DNA of 64,000 bases from assembly GCA_965224235.1 (NCBI GenBank), contig CBDCYP010000001.1:310001-374000 (forward strand), given 5' to 3'. How positions within the stretch are numbered: the stretch's first letter is position 1; each line of letters opens with the position of its first letter. This DNA is from G958295935 sp965224235 (lineage in GTDB: Bacteria; Chloroflexota; Dehalococcoidia; Lucifugimonadales; Lucifugimonadaceae). This document shows, piece after piece, positions 50,432-57,794 of the stretch. The notes under the pieces are model-generated. The model was given only the letters and a program-made list of their open reading frames with translations, was not told the origin of the DNA and did no database searches. The position numbers and the translations under genes are program-made.

Positions 50432-51211
50432 ATGAACACCGACCAAACGATCCTCAACATCCTCGAGCAAGTCTCGACCGGCGCTCTTTCCGCCGCAAAA
50501 GCCGCGGAATCGCTCAAAAGCCGCCTCGGTCCGGCGAGAGATCTTGGGTACGCAAATGTGGATGTCGATCGAGAATCCCGGACCGGTTTCCCCGAAGTTG
50601 TCTACGGAGACGGGAAAGAACCGGAGCAGGTCGCCTCGATCGCCGCCGAGATATTCGAACACTCCGGGATGGTTCTGGTGACCCGAACGACGCACGAAGC
50701 ATTCGAACAGGTGAGAAACATTATCCCGTCTGCTCAATCCAGCCGGTCTGGAAGGCTTATTTGGGCCGACGAACGGGCTCCCAAACCGAAGATCGAGGGC
50801 GTCACTATTGCATCGGCAGGAACTTCAGACTTGCCGGTCTCGGAGGAAGCTGCGATTACCGCCGAGCTCATGGGTTGCGCCGTCAATCGCGTCAACGATG
50901 TCGGAATCGCCGGTCTGCATCGGCTGCTTGGCCGAATCGATGAGTTGCGGCGAGCTCGCGTTCTCGTAGTCGTTGCCGGCATGGAGGGCGCCCTGCCCAG
51001 CGTGGTCGCAGGGCTCGTAAAGGCGCCTGTGATCGCCGTGCCGACTAGCGTCGGATACGGGGCGAATCTCGGCGGCGTTACAGCGCTCTTGGCAATGTTG
51101 AATTCGTGTTCGCCCGGAGTGACCGTAGTGAACATCGACAACGGGTTTGCCGCTGGCTACACGGCAGCCCTGATCGCCAAAGCGTCCGTTTCCGAAGAGC
51201 GCGTAGACTGA
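50432..51211 (+). CDS. larB: Nickel-pincer cofactor biosynthesis protein LarB (AIR carboxylase-like)
   Basis: LarB carboxylates and hydrolyses nicotinic acid adenine dinucleotide to start synthesis of the nickel-pincer nucleotide of lactate racemase-type enzymes. The 259-residue protein has the LarB N-terminus (ILEQVSTGALSAAKAAESL). Its PurE-like domain shows TIASAGTSDLPVSEEAAITAELMG near 130, VVVAGMEGALPSVVAGL near 180 and VPTSVGYGANLGGVTALLAMLNSCSPGVTVVNIDNGFAAGYTA near 198, all family-typical. The PurE superfamily resemblance should not be read as PurE. larC, larE and larA are not in the window. A nickel-pincer racemase could serve hydroxy-acid catabolism elsewhere in the genome. Confidence 0.93.
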   Translation: MNTDQTILNILEQVSTGALSAAKAAESLKSRLGPARDLGYANVDVDRESRTGFPEVVYGDGKEPEQVASIAAEIFEHSGMVLVTRTTHEAFEQVRNIIPSAQSSRSGRLIWADERAPKPKIEGVTIASAGTSDLPVSEEAAITAELMGCAVNRVNDVGIAGLHRLLGRIDELRRARVLVVVAGMEGALPSVVAGLVKAPVIAVPTSVGYGANLGGVTALLAMLNSCSPGVTVVNIDNGFAAGYTAALIAKASVSEERVD

Positions 51212-51360
51212 ATTCCCGGCTCGGACGACCGAACACCGAAACCTGCTCAGTAACCAGCGAAGGCAACGACTCCAAAAGTACCGCCAATCTCGGGAGGGCG
51301 GGAATACACGGAGCGCGAGAGACGGGTGTGTTCACTTGAGGGACCGTTCTGAGGCACCCG

Positions 51361-51825
51361 CTACGGCAGCGACTTCAAATACGAGATCAGGTCCGCGACG
51401 TCCTGGTCGGTAAGTCCCACAATCGACGGCATTAGCGGGTCGAATCCCTCAACCAAAAACGCGGTGGGGTTACGAATGGACTCGGTCAAGTATTCGTCGG
51501 CTGTTAGCGGCGGATTCCGCTCCCCCGCCCGTTCGGCGATGCCGCTCATACCCGGCCCGGTCAGGACTTCCGAATCTGTCCGGTGGCATCCCGAGCAGGC
51601 CTGAGAGACAAACAGGCTCTCACCGTTTACGGGGTCTCCTGCTGAAACGGGGACGCTGCTTACCTGAAACTGCTGCCCGGATGCCCCCCTATCGGGCGAT
51701 AGCGCCGGAGTGGGCGCAAAGGACGGTGGGGTAGCCGTCGGTTGGATCGGGTCTGAACAGGCGATGATCGCCGAGGCTGCGATGGCCAATGACGCGACGA
51801 ATCCTGCCAGTTTTCGTGTCACCAC
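51361..51825 (-). CDS. Class I c-type cytochrome, probable lipoprotein
   Basis: A 154-residue exported mono-haem cytochrome. A signal peptide with the hydrophobic stretch FVASLAIAASAII ends at the lipobox cysteine C23, a Lgt substrate. A Pro/Ser/Thr/Ala-rich linker (25-60) leads to the haem domain: C77-S-G-C80-H81, and the distal axial Met M132 in DPLMPSIVGLTDQDVADLISYL, the standard C-terminal helix pattern. It would act outside the membrane as an electron carrier, as in respiratory chains using a lipid-anchored cytochrome. It is convergent with larB and has no oxidase genes nearby. Confidence 0.9.
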   Translation of the reverse strand: MVTRKLAGFVASLAIAASAIIACSDPIQPTATPPSFAPTPALSPDRGASGQQFQVSSVPVSAGDPVNGESLFVSQACSGCHRTDSEVLTGPGMSGIAERAGERNPPLTADEYLTESIRNPTAFLVEGFDPLMPSIVGLTDQDVADLISYLKSLP

Positions 51826-51969
51826 TCCGGGAGTCCCTCAATCGGTACATTCCGTGTGGTCAGATCGGGTTACGCGAACCCGCAATTACCGACGCGCACG
51901 GCTTGTTCGTGAATCGTTTCACTACCCTAACACCGGGCAAAAAACAGGGTCAATCACGAGACAGCCGAG

Positions 51970-52200
51970 TTAGTCGCTCACCCGCTTGACTTCAATAGTT
52001 TCGCCGGGGGCCAGGGCCACTCTTCGCAACGTGATGCCGAGCTTCAGCAACCAGTAGCTCAATGTCGCCTTGCTCACGCCAAGCCGCTTGGCTGTTGCAG
52101 TCAGTCCGTTGTCGTTGATCAACTCGGGCAGGGCTTTTTCGAGCGGCCGCCGCAGCTTTTTTTCCGCTGCCACCATCTTGGTGGTCTTTCTCATCGTCAT
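51970..52200 (-). CDS. Small helix-turn-helix protein
   Basis: A 76-residue basic protein. The helix-turn-helix is LTATAKRLGVSKATLSYWLLKLGI near residues 34-57, of the Fis/transposase/regulator type, and the first 30 residues are Lys/Arg-rich. It ends in a beta-like tail (RRVALAPGETIEVKRVSD). The ATG at 52200 with AGGCGGTGA upstream is preferred over 52254. A TTGACT -35 and weak -10 lie 135-165 bp upstream, and the TTGTTTCGAACAA dyad is 200 bp upstream. It could be a transcription factor acting on that dyad, but nothing proves it. Confidence 0.6.
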   Translation of the reverse strand: MTMRKTTKMVAAEKKLRRPLEKALPELINDNGLTATAKRLGVSKATLSYWLLKLGITLRRVALAPGETIEVKRVSD

Positions 52201-52334
52201 CGAATCACCGCCTGTGTGGCCCTGAATCAGGGCGTTACGACTTTCGAGCCTCAACTACCCGATCTGACGGCCCGCGAACTGTGATTCCACGGTCCATTTG
52301 CGCCGGGAAAAGTGTTCCATCCACGCCTGTCTAA

Positions 52335-52363
52335 CGATAAATCATTGTCTGGAATTCAGTCAA
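52335..52363 (-). promoter_or_regulatory. Candidate promoter of the small HTH gene
   Basis: On the minus strand TTGACT (52358-52363), a 17-bp spacer, then TTATCG (52335-52340). The -10 match is weak. The dyad TTGTTTCGAACAA lies at 52401-52413, upstream of the -35. Confidence 0.3.
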
Positions 52364-52400
52364 TCCCTCTGATGGTCATCGTTTCATGTTTGTTCCTGTT

Positions 52401-52413
52401 TTGTTTCGAACAA
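52401..52413 (+). promoter_or_regulatory. Dyad motif shared with the MBL promoter
   Basis: TTGTTTCGAACAA here is the exact reverse complement of TTGTTCGAAACAA at 32368-32380. Both are followed within a few bases by similar 'cgcctaaactaa' / 'cacctatacacta' sequence. A shared regulator is plausible. Confidence 0.4.
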
Positions 52414-52671
52414 CGCCTAAACTAATGTCGACATAGACTCTGTTACAACCTTGGTATTTAGGGTGATTGAAGTGCGATTCAAGTTTGCAACCTTGTGTAT
52501 TGACCTCGCGCTGCGAGCGCTTCACCTTACGCGACAGATATGCGCTTCTCTCGCACACATTGGCGTGAGATATACGCAACACAGGTGGTCCAGGCGCTCG
52601 AATTTATCGACGCACGGTTGTAAAACGCGGCTTTTTGGGCCGATCCTCGACGCGGCTTAAGCGCCGGCGCA

Positions 52672-53219
52672 ATGTTCACCCAACCGCCCTGTCCCCCAAA
52701 CGCGCTTTGGCGAGTCCGATCGGTTGTTCGCATCCGGTTCACGTCGGGTTCGCGTCGCGAAATCCAATATAAGGCCCTTCGCTCCGCGCCGGGGTATCAA
52801 AAGTGCCTCAGCGTGCATGCGTGCGCTCTACAGCCCTGTTTGAGATTGAGCGGCGCTGCGCTTGCCTGGTGCGCTCGGTTGGAATGAAACCTTGCCGTTC
52901 GCCGAGGCTCAGGAATCCGCGTCTGCACTCCCCTGCCAGACTTCAGAGGACTACCCGTCACGCGGCTCGTCCACCCGCCCTGCCCGCCGACGCGGCTCGA
53001 CGCGTTCGATCGGCTGTCCACCTGCGGTCCAAATCGGGTTCGCGTCGCCAAATCCAAAATATGGCCCTTCGCTCCGCCCGGGCGTACGTAAGGTACTTCG
53101 ACGTCTTTGCGTGGGCTCTGCGGCCCTGTTTGAGTTTGAGCGGCATTTGACTGAAGCGCACAACTGGAATGGACCGTTGCCGCTCGCCGCGGCAAGGGAA
53201 TCCGCGTAGGCCCTCCCCC
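52672..53219 (+). repeat. Degenerate tandem repeat, two units of about 290 bp
   Basis: Unit 1 (about 52672-52925) and unit 2 (about 52965-53219) align over their length. Both have a CACCC-x-CCGCCCTG start, a GATCGG box at 52719 and 53009, the block GGGTTCGCGTCGC then AAATCCAA, GGCCCTTCGCTCCGC, CCCTGTTTGAG-x-TTGAGCGGC, TGGAATG and GGAATCCGCGT. Identity is roughly 65-70 percent by eye. Long frames cross it on both strands without ribosome sites or family likeness. The remainder of the 52255-53309 gap holds nothing I recognise. Confidence 0.65.
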
Positions 53220-53309
53220 GCCGCAATTCATGGGTCTACAATCGAGAGGTTCGCCCGCTGATCCACGGCATCCGCTCGACACTAAGACCGTGGTAACTCC
53301 GAGATCCCC

Positions 53310-53981
53310 TTGGACCTGCTTCACTCCCTGGAGGGAATCCTCCTCAACTTTTCGGCTGACGTATTCGACGCCATTGGATGGTTCGGAGTCGTCGTGCTCA
53401 TGGCGGTAGAGAGCACAGCCGTACCCCTACCCTCCGAGGTCGTCATGCCTATGGCCGGCTGGAGGTTGATTGCCGACCGGGGGCTCGGGATCGAGTTCGT
53501 CTTCCTTGCGGGTTTTTGTGGAGGCGTAGGCAGCGTCATCGGATCGTTGGCCGAATACTACGTCGCCCGCGCTGGTGGCCGTCCTCTGATCGAGACGTAC
53601 GGTAAGTACCTACTAATCACGCGCAAGGACATCGACCGGGCGGATCGCTGGTTCGCCACTCGGGGCGAAGTCACGATCCTCGTCGGCCGGCTCATACCGG
53701 GCGTGCGCCACTTCATTTCGATACCCGCAGGCGTTTCCCGGATGAACGTGCCGCGGTTCGCCATCTTCACCTTTGTGGGCGCGTTTCCGTGGTCGCTTGG
53801 GCTGGCATGGGCTGGATACTTGCTAGGGCGCAACTTTGAGGAGATCCGGGAATTTACGCGGCCATTCGTCCTGCCGATCGTGATTATCGTGGTCCTTGCC
53901 GTTGCCTGGTTTATAAGGGGGCGCGTCCTGGAGATTCGGGAAGAGTCTCGCCAACGCCGCCGCGACGAAGAATCGAACTGA
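53310..53981 (+). CDS. DedA family membrane protein
   Basis: A 223-residue VTT/DedA-type membrane protein; relatives act in undecaprenyl phosphate or phospholipid flipping and membrane homeostasis. Family blocks are AVESTAVPLPSEVVMPMAGW near residue 35, the FCGGVGSVIGSLAEYYVARAGGRPLI helix near 70, and the signature GRLIPGVRHFISIPAGVSRMN near 126 with conserved Arg, Pro and Gly. The terminal helix and charged tail follow. The start is a TTG at 53310, since the family N-terminus begins there. It stands just after the tandem repeat and before the potassium-channel wreck. Confidence 0.9.
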   Translation: MDLLHSLEGILLNFSADVFDAIGWFGVVVLMAVESTAVPLPSEVVMPMAGWRLIADRGLGIEFVFLAGFCGGVGSVIGSLAEYYVARAGGRPLIETYGKYLLITRKDIDRADRWFATRGEVTILVGRLIPGVRHFISIPAGVSRMNVPRFAIFTFVGAFPWSLGLAWAGYLLGRNFEEIREFTRPFVLPIVIIVVLAVAWFIRGRVLEIREESRQRRRDEESN

Positions 53982-54059
53982 GCCTGATTACCAAAAAATC
54001 CAGGGGTTCCTCGCCATCGTTGAACGTCCAGACAGGTTGAATGAATCCGGCGCGCTGCC

Positions 54060-55040
54060 CTACCGGCAACGTCCGCGTAGAGACGTCAGCTGTTGCCCAG
54101 TACCGATCGCGAGGATGACGTCGTTGGCGTTAAGAATCGTGTCGGATGTCGCTATCGCGATCGATGTGCCGCCGCCCTTACGGATGCCTACAATGTTGGC
54201 GCCCGAACCTGTCAACAGGTTCGATTCCCGTAGTCTCATACCTTCGAGGGCTGTCGGTATGGGCAGTCGAATCTCGTCGAGCCTAATCTCGACGTCATGG
54301 TCGTGGACCAACAGGTCGAGGAACTCAGTGAAATCCGGACGAATGGCCATCTGTGCCATTCGGCGCCCTGCGATGCGGTAGAGCGAAACAACCTGGTCGG
54401 CGCCGGCCCTTGCGGAGTTTTGGTTCGCTGACCTTTTGTTCCGCCCTGGCGATGATCGGCAGGTCTGGCGCCACGGCGTCTACCAGGCCCGAGGCCCGCT
54501 CGATTCCTGCCATGCGCAGGAGTTCGTCGTCACCGGCATCCCCGCGAATCGCCAAGTGGCCGTCCTCAATCTCGGCGGCCACCGCGTCTTCAGAACTGTC
54601 GATTACGACCGTTGGCCTGCCCACACGCATCAACTCGATTGAGACATGAAACCCCGTCTGCCCGTATCCGCAGACAATGACCTGGTTCCGTAATTGACTT
54701 ATCTCATTGTCCATACGTCGTCGCTACAGAAGCCCACCGAGATGACCGGACAACAAAAACTCGCCAACCACGCCAAAGGCATAAAAATGCTCCCGACCCC
54801 CAGTATCAACAGAGCAATCGTAATACCCCGTTCCTGTCTGGTGAGTAGGCGTACCTCCGCAAAGCCTACCGTGGTTACGGTGATTATGGCCAATTAGAAC
54901 GAATCAAGCCACTCCACTTTTTCGATCACCACGCAGCCGATCGTCGCGCCCGTGATTATCAACGTGAAGGCGATCAGTATGTATACGACACGGAATTCGC
55001 TCTCCGATCGGCCGACAAGCAGGCTGCATCTTGAGGGCGC
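54060..55040 (-). pseudogene. RCK-type potassium channel, inactivated
   Basis: The minus strand preserves an ion-channel-2 / TrkA_N / TrkA_C protein in pieces. The pore part reads FTLIITGATIGCVVIEKVEW before a TAA at 54894-54896, exactly where a Tyr is expected. The next part is IITVTTVGFAEV with the filter and second helix. A frameshift near 54765 and a further in-frame TAG near 54727 follow. The Rossmann part is QVIVCGYGQTGFHVSIELMR. A frameshift near 54425 leads into the regulatory end from MAQMAIRPDFTEFLDLLVHD. At least four lesions separate clear homologous segments, so it cannot make a working channel. It lies downstream of and convergent with the DedA gene. Confidence 0.8.
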
Positions 55041-55570
55041 CAGGTGAGGTGCGAATCTTTATATGGGCATCGGATGTCGAGTTTATTCGTTTGGGTTGGC
55101 CAGCAGTTTCAGGGTGTACTCAAGCGATACGCCCGAGGGCCGAGCATCTCAGGCCGATACTGGTCTTGAACAAACTACCAAAGACCAGCCAGACGTGCTC
55201 CTCTGCCCCACATGATCGGCTCAACCGGACGAACTGACAGCCCGGCGTCGCTTGCCAACTCTGATCCTGAATGAACCACTAAAGACTACCCACACGTACT
55301 CCCCCGCCCCGCGTAATCGACCCGACTGAGCCTAAAGCGCAACGAATGGGTTATTGCCGGCCGGAGATGGCCGCCAATTGACCCGCAATATATGCATAAT
55401 GTTCCAATGGGGCATCGCCGGTAGTCACGGTTGGCACGCTGAGCGGAGCCGTTCGGTAGGCCGAATGGGTAGGTTGCCGACCATACTGGCGATCCGAACG
55501 CCGATCAGGGCATGCCGGTTCGAGTGCTCAGTAAGACACATGCCGGCACGAACGTGTGTCGACCGTCGAT
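55041..55570 (+). other. 530-bp gap before tRNA-Ala, no supported gene
   Basis: No coding frame with support. Two loosely related direct segments, near 55182-55235 and 55277-55330 ('accaaagacc...cacatgatcggct' and 'ctaaagact...gcgtaatcgaccc'), hint at an old duplication. No hairpin terminator or promoter stands out. Confidence 0.4.
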
Positions 55571-55645
55571 GGGGCTGTAGCTCAGTGGGAGAGCACCTGC
55601 TTTGCAAGCAGGGGGTCACGGGTTCGAATCCCGTCAGCTCCACCA
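55571..55645 (+). tRNA. tRNA-Ala (anticodon TGC)
   Basis: Cloverleaf with acceptor GGGGCTG paired to CAGCTCC (one G-U), D-arm GCTC...GAGC, anticodon stem CCTGC/GCAGG, loop TTTGCAA (anticodon TGC) and T-loop TTCGAAT. The discriminator A is at 55642 and CCA is encoded at 55643-55645. Confidence 0.96.
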
Positions 55646-55763
55646 GACTTGACAAAATCAAGAACCTTCACACTGCGGTTCAGCTTGGAAGTATGACTTG
55701 GCGGCCATTATGGCGAGCACCAGAACTATGTGGGTATAATCCTCAGCGATAGAGAGGGAGGCC

Positions 55764-56873
55764 ATGGACTTCATCGACGATGTGCGGACAAGATCAAGAC
55801 GGTTTCAGGCTCGGCTTGAACACTTGGATACGGAAGAGGCGACGAAGACGTCCCTCGTTATGCCCTTTATCCAAATGCTCGGCTACAGCATCTTTGATCC
55901 AACTGAGGTGGTGCCAGAGTTCACGGCGGACTTCGGCAACAAGAAAGGTGAGAAGGTGGATTACGCCCTGATGCAGAACGGCAAACCCGTCGTCCTGATT
56001 GAGGCCAAGAAGCACGGCACCACCCTGAGGGTAGAGCAGGAATCGCAACTCTTCCGCTACTTTTCTGCCACCGCCGCCCGGTTTGGTATTCTAACCGACG
56101 GAATCATCTATCGATTCTACTCCGACTTGGACGAGCCGCGAGAGATGGACAAGGGGCCGTTCTTCGAGTTCAACATGTTGGAGTTCACGGACTTACAGGT
56201 CGCGCAGCTCAAGCAATTCCACAAGGACAGTTTTGACCCTGCGGAAACCGTGGAGGCGGCACGAGAGCTAAAGTACACCAACGAGATCAAACGTACGCTT
56301 TCCGAAGAGATGAGGAATCCGTGTGACGACTTTGTACGGTTCATCTTAACTCGAATCGAGTATCCTGGAACGAAGAAGACCAAGCAGCTAGTCAAGCAGT
56401 TTTCACCCCTGGTTCAACAGGCGTTCGCCCAGTTCGTCAAAGACCTAATCGACGCACGGCTAAAATCCGCTCTGGACCGTGGCAATGAGCAAGCGGAGGA
56501 ACCTGCCGTTGAGGAGACCACTACCGAGGGTCCGGCTGGCGCGGAGTATCCCCTCTATCTGTCTTTGGACTCAAAGGGGGTAAAGGCTAGGGCGCGCCAG
56601 GACGATAGAAACAGCTTTGTGGTGCTGGCCGGGTCGCAGGCTGTGATGGATGTAGGTCCTTCCCTACCCGAACGCCTCGCCGAGATTAGAAGAGCCTTGA
56701 TAGAAGAGGGAATCTTGGTGGACGAGGCCACCGCCTATAGACTGACCCAGGATCAGACGTTCGGTTCTGCGTCTGTTGCGGCCTCTATTCTCGTGGCAGC
56801 GAATAGAAACGGGTTCACGGCCTGGAAAGACGCCGAGGGACGGGCGCTGCGTGACATAAGGGCAACACTCTAG
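55764..56873 (+). CDS. Orphan HSDR_N-type nuclease with C-terminal DUF4357
   Basis: A 369-residue soluble protein. The N-terminal 180 residues match the type I restriction enzyme R-subunit N-domain: TKTSLVMPFIQMLGYSIFDP near 28, then the PD-(D/E)xK core with D66 in KVDYALMQ, and E80 and K82 in VLIEAKKHG. FRYFSATAARFGILTDGIIYRFY near 97 follows. The C-terminal 100 residues fit DUF4357 (ASILVAANRNGFTAWKDAEGR). No helicase, methylase or specificity subunit is nearby. Such stand-alone proteins are widespread, and their role in defence is suspected but unproven. AGAGGGAGG lies before the ATG. It starts 119 bp past tRNA-Ala in a region of transferred or decayed genes. Confidence 0.82.
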   Translation: MDFIDDVRTRSRRFQARLEHLDTEEATKTSLVMPFIQMLGYSIFDPTEVVPEFTADFGNKKGEKVDYALMQNGKPVVLIEAKKHGTTLRVEQESQLFRYFSATAARFGILTDGIIYRFYSDLDEPREMDKGPFFEFNMLEFTDLQVAQLKQFHKDSFDPAETVEAARELKYTNEIKRTLSEEMRNPCDDFVRFILTRIEYPGTKKTKQLVKQFSPLVQQAFAQFVKDLIDARLKSALDRGNEQAEEPAVEETTTEGPAGAEYPLYLSLDSKGVKARARQDDRNSFVVLAGSQAVMDVGPSLPERLAEIRRALIEEGILVDEATAYRLTQDQTFGSASVAASILVAANRNGFTAWKDAEGRALRDIRATL

Positions 56874-57114
56874 TCGCCATCGCCTTCCTCCTGGTCATTC
56901 ATAGATTTTGGGTTGGTCTGTGAGGCTTTGCCCAAAACCCCAGAGTTGTCGACCGAGACATGTTAGTTGTGTCGTCTACATTGCGACTACCCACCGAACA
57001 GTTCGCACAGCGGCGCATTTGAGCCCACCACACTCAGGCGAAAACAGAACCCTTTCACGTTGGGCGTAAGATCGACGCCGTGACCGCGGAGGGCGATATC
57101 TACTCAGCGTCAGC
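56874..57114 (+). other. Gap after the nuclease, no supported gene
   Basis: About 240 bp of unremarkable sequence with no frame, tRNA, hairpin or repeat I can support. Confidence 0.4.
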
Positions 57115-57395
57115 TTAATCCCACCGGAACCGGCGCAAACCGGCGGTGGCGCAGACCGCCGCTATTGCTCCGGGATAGGCCAAGGAGACCCAGTTGGGCG
57201 CGCCGATGTTAGTTCCCCTCCCCAGGTCCCAGCCAGCCAGAGGAACGTGAGCAGATTGTAGGCGTGTGTCATAGGCAGCCAGTCGCCCACAACCTGGAGC
57301 GCGTTGGGGAATGATCCCCAGGGCCGAACGCGCTGTCGTCCACCTTGCCCATACCTCCAGACCTCGAACCTTGGGCGATTCGCACCAGCACACAC
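57115..57395 (-). pseudogene. C-terminal fossil of an ABC-2 type permease
   Basis: Two overlapping minus-strand frames read PNALQVVGDWLPMTHAYNLL and TFLWLAGTWGGE. After a shift near 57205 they continue NWVSLAYPGAIAAVCATAGL then RRFRWD and a stop. The pattern of a Pro-rich loop, 'LP-x-THAYN-x-L', a Gly-Trp-Gly region and a final membrane helix ending in RxFRW is that of the last part of ABC-2 permeases (DrrB/YhhJ type). No ATPase partner is present. It is a relic with a frameshift; the upstream part is gone. Confidence 0.5.
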
Positions 57396-57606
57396 AATAT
57401 GGTGGCAGTCGCCTCACGAATCGGTAGGACCACCTCGCACAGACTTCGGGAAGACGCCGGTGCAGCCGGTCGTCCCCGCTGCCCCGACGGAGGAATCTAA
57501 ATCGTCTTTGTAGATGGCCTAGGACGCGAGATTTCGCTCAATCAATTCCAACTGAAGCGGGTGTTAACCTGCGGCGAGACCATACGCGCGGAGGAGATTG
57601 TCATTC

Positions 57607-57640
57607 TTGTAGAGGTCAACGAATTCGTTGACCTCTACAA
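57607..57640 (+). repeat. Perfect 34-bp palindrome
   Basis: TTGTAGAGGTCAACGAA is followed directly by its exact complement, with no spacer. The centre is GAATTC. It lies in a non-coding gap about 155 bp left of the IS1182-like element. Such a long perfect palindrome is unlikely by chance and could be a protein site, a hairpin replication signal or the scar of an inverted duplication. Confidence 0.85.
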
Positions 57641-57794
57641 CTCCGAACCTAGGGAGGAATCCAGGCCGCTGGTTTTGGGTCGCGACGCCATTCCGTTTAC
57701 GAGGCCTCGCGTTAAGAATCAATCCCAAAAGTCGCGCCATCGCCAAGAAAATAGACAGTGACTCCGTGGCGTGCCGTACCTGTTTCGCGACGGA

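Noticed and set aside
50432..51211. PurE (AIR carboxylase) for the purine operon.
   Set aside because: The C-terminal domain is PurE-like, but the N-terminal part and motif set are those of LarB, and length fits LarB.
52672..53219. CRISPR array or integron-like attC array.
   Set aside because: Only two long, degenerate units with no short identical repeats, no spacers and no cas or integrase genes nearby.
55354..55752. Plus-strand frame of 132 codons and a minus-strand frame with GFEPVTPCLQS over tRNA-Ala.
   Set aside because: Both are read through tRNA-Ala and have no ribosome site of their own.
55571..56873. Genomic island integrated at tRNA-Ala with flanking repeat.
   Set aside because: I saw no repeat of the tRNA 3' end downstream and no integrase, so only decay and transfer are suggested, not site-specific integration.
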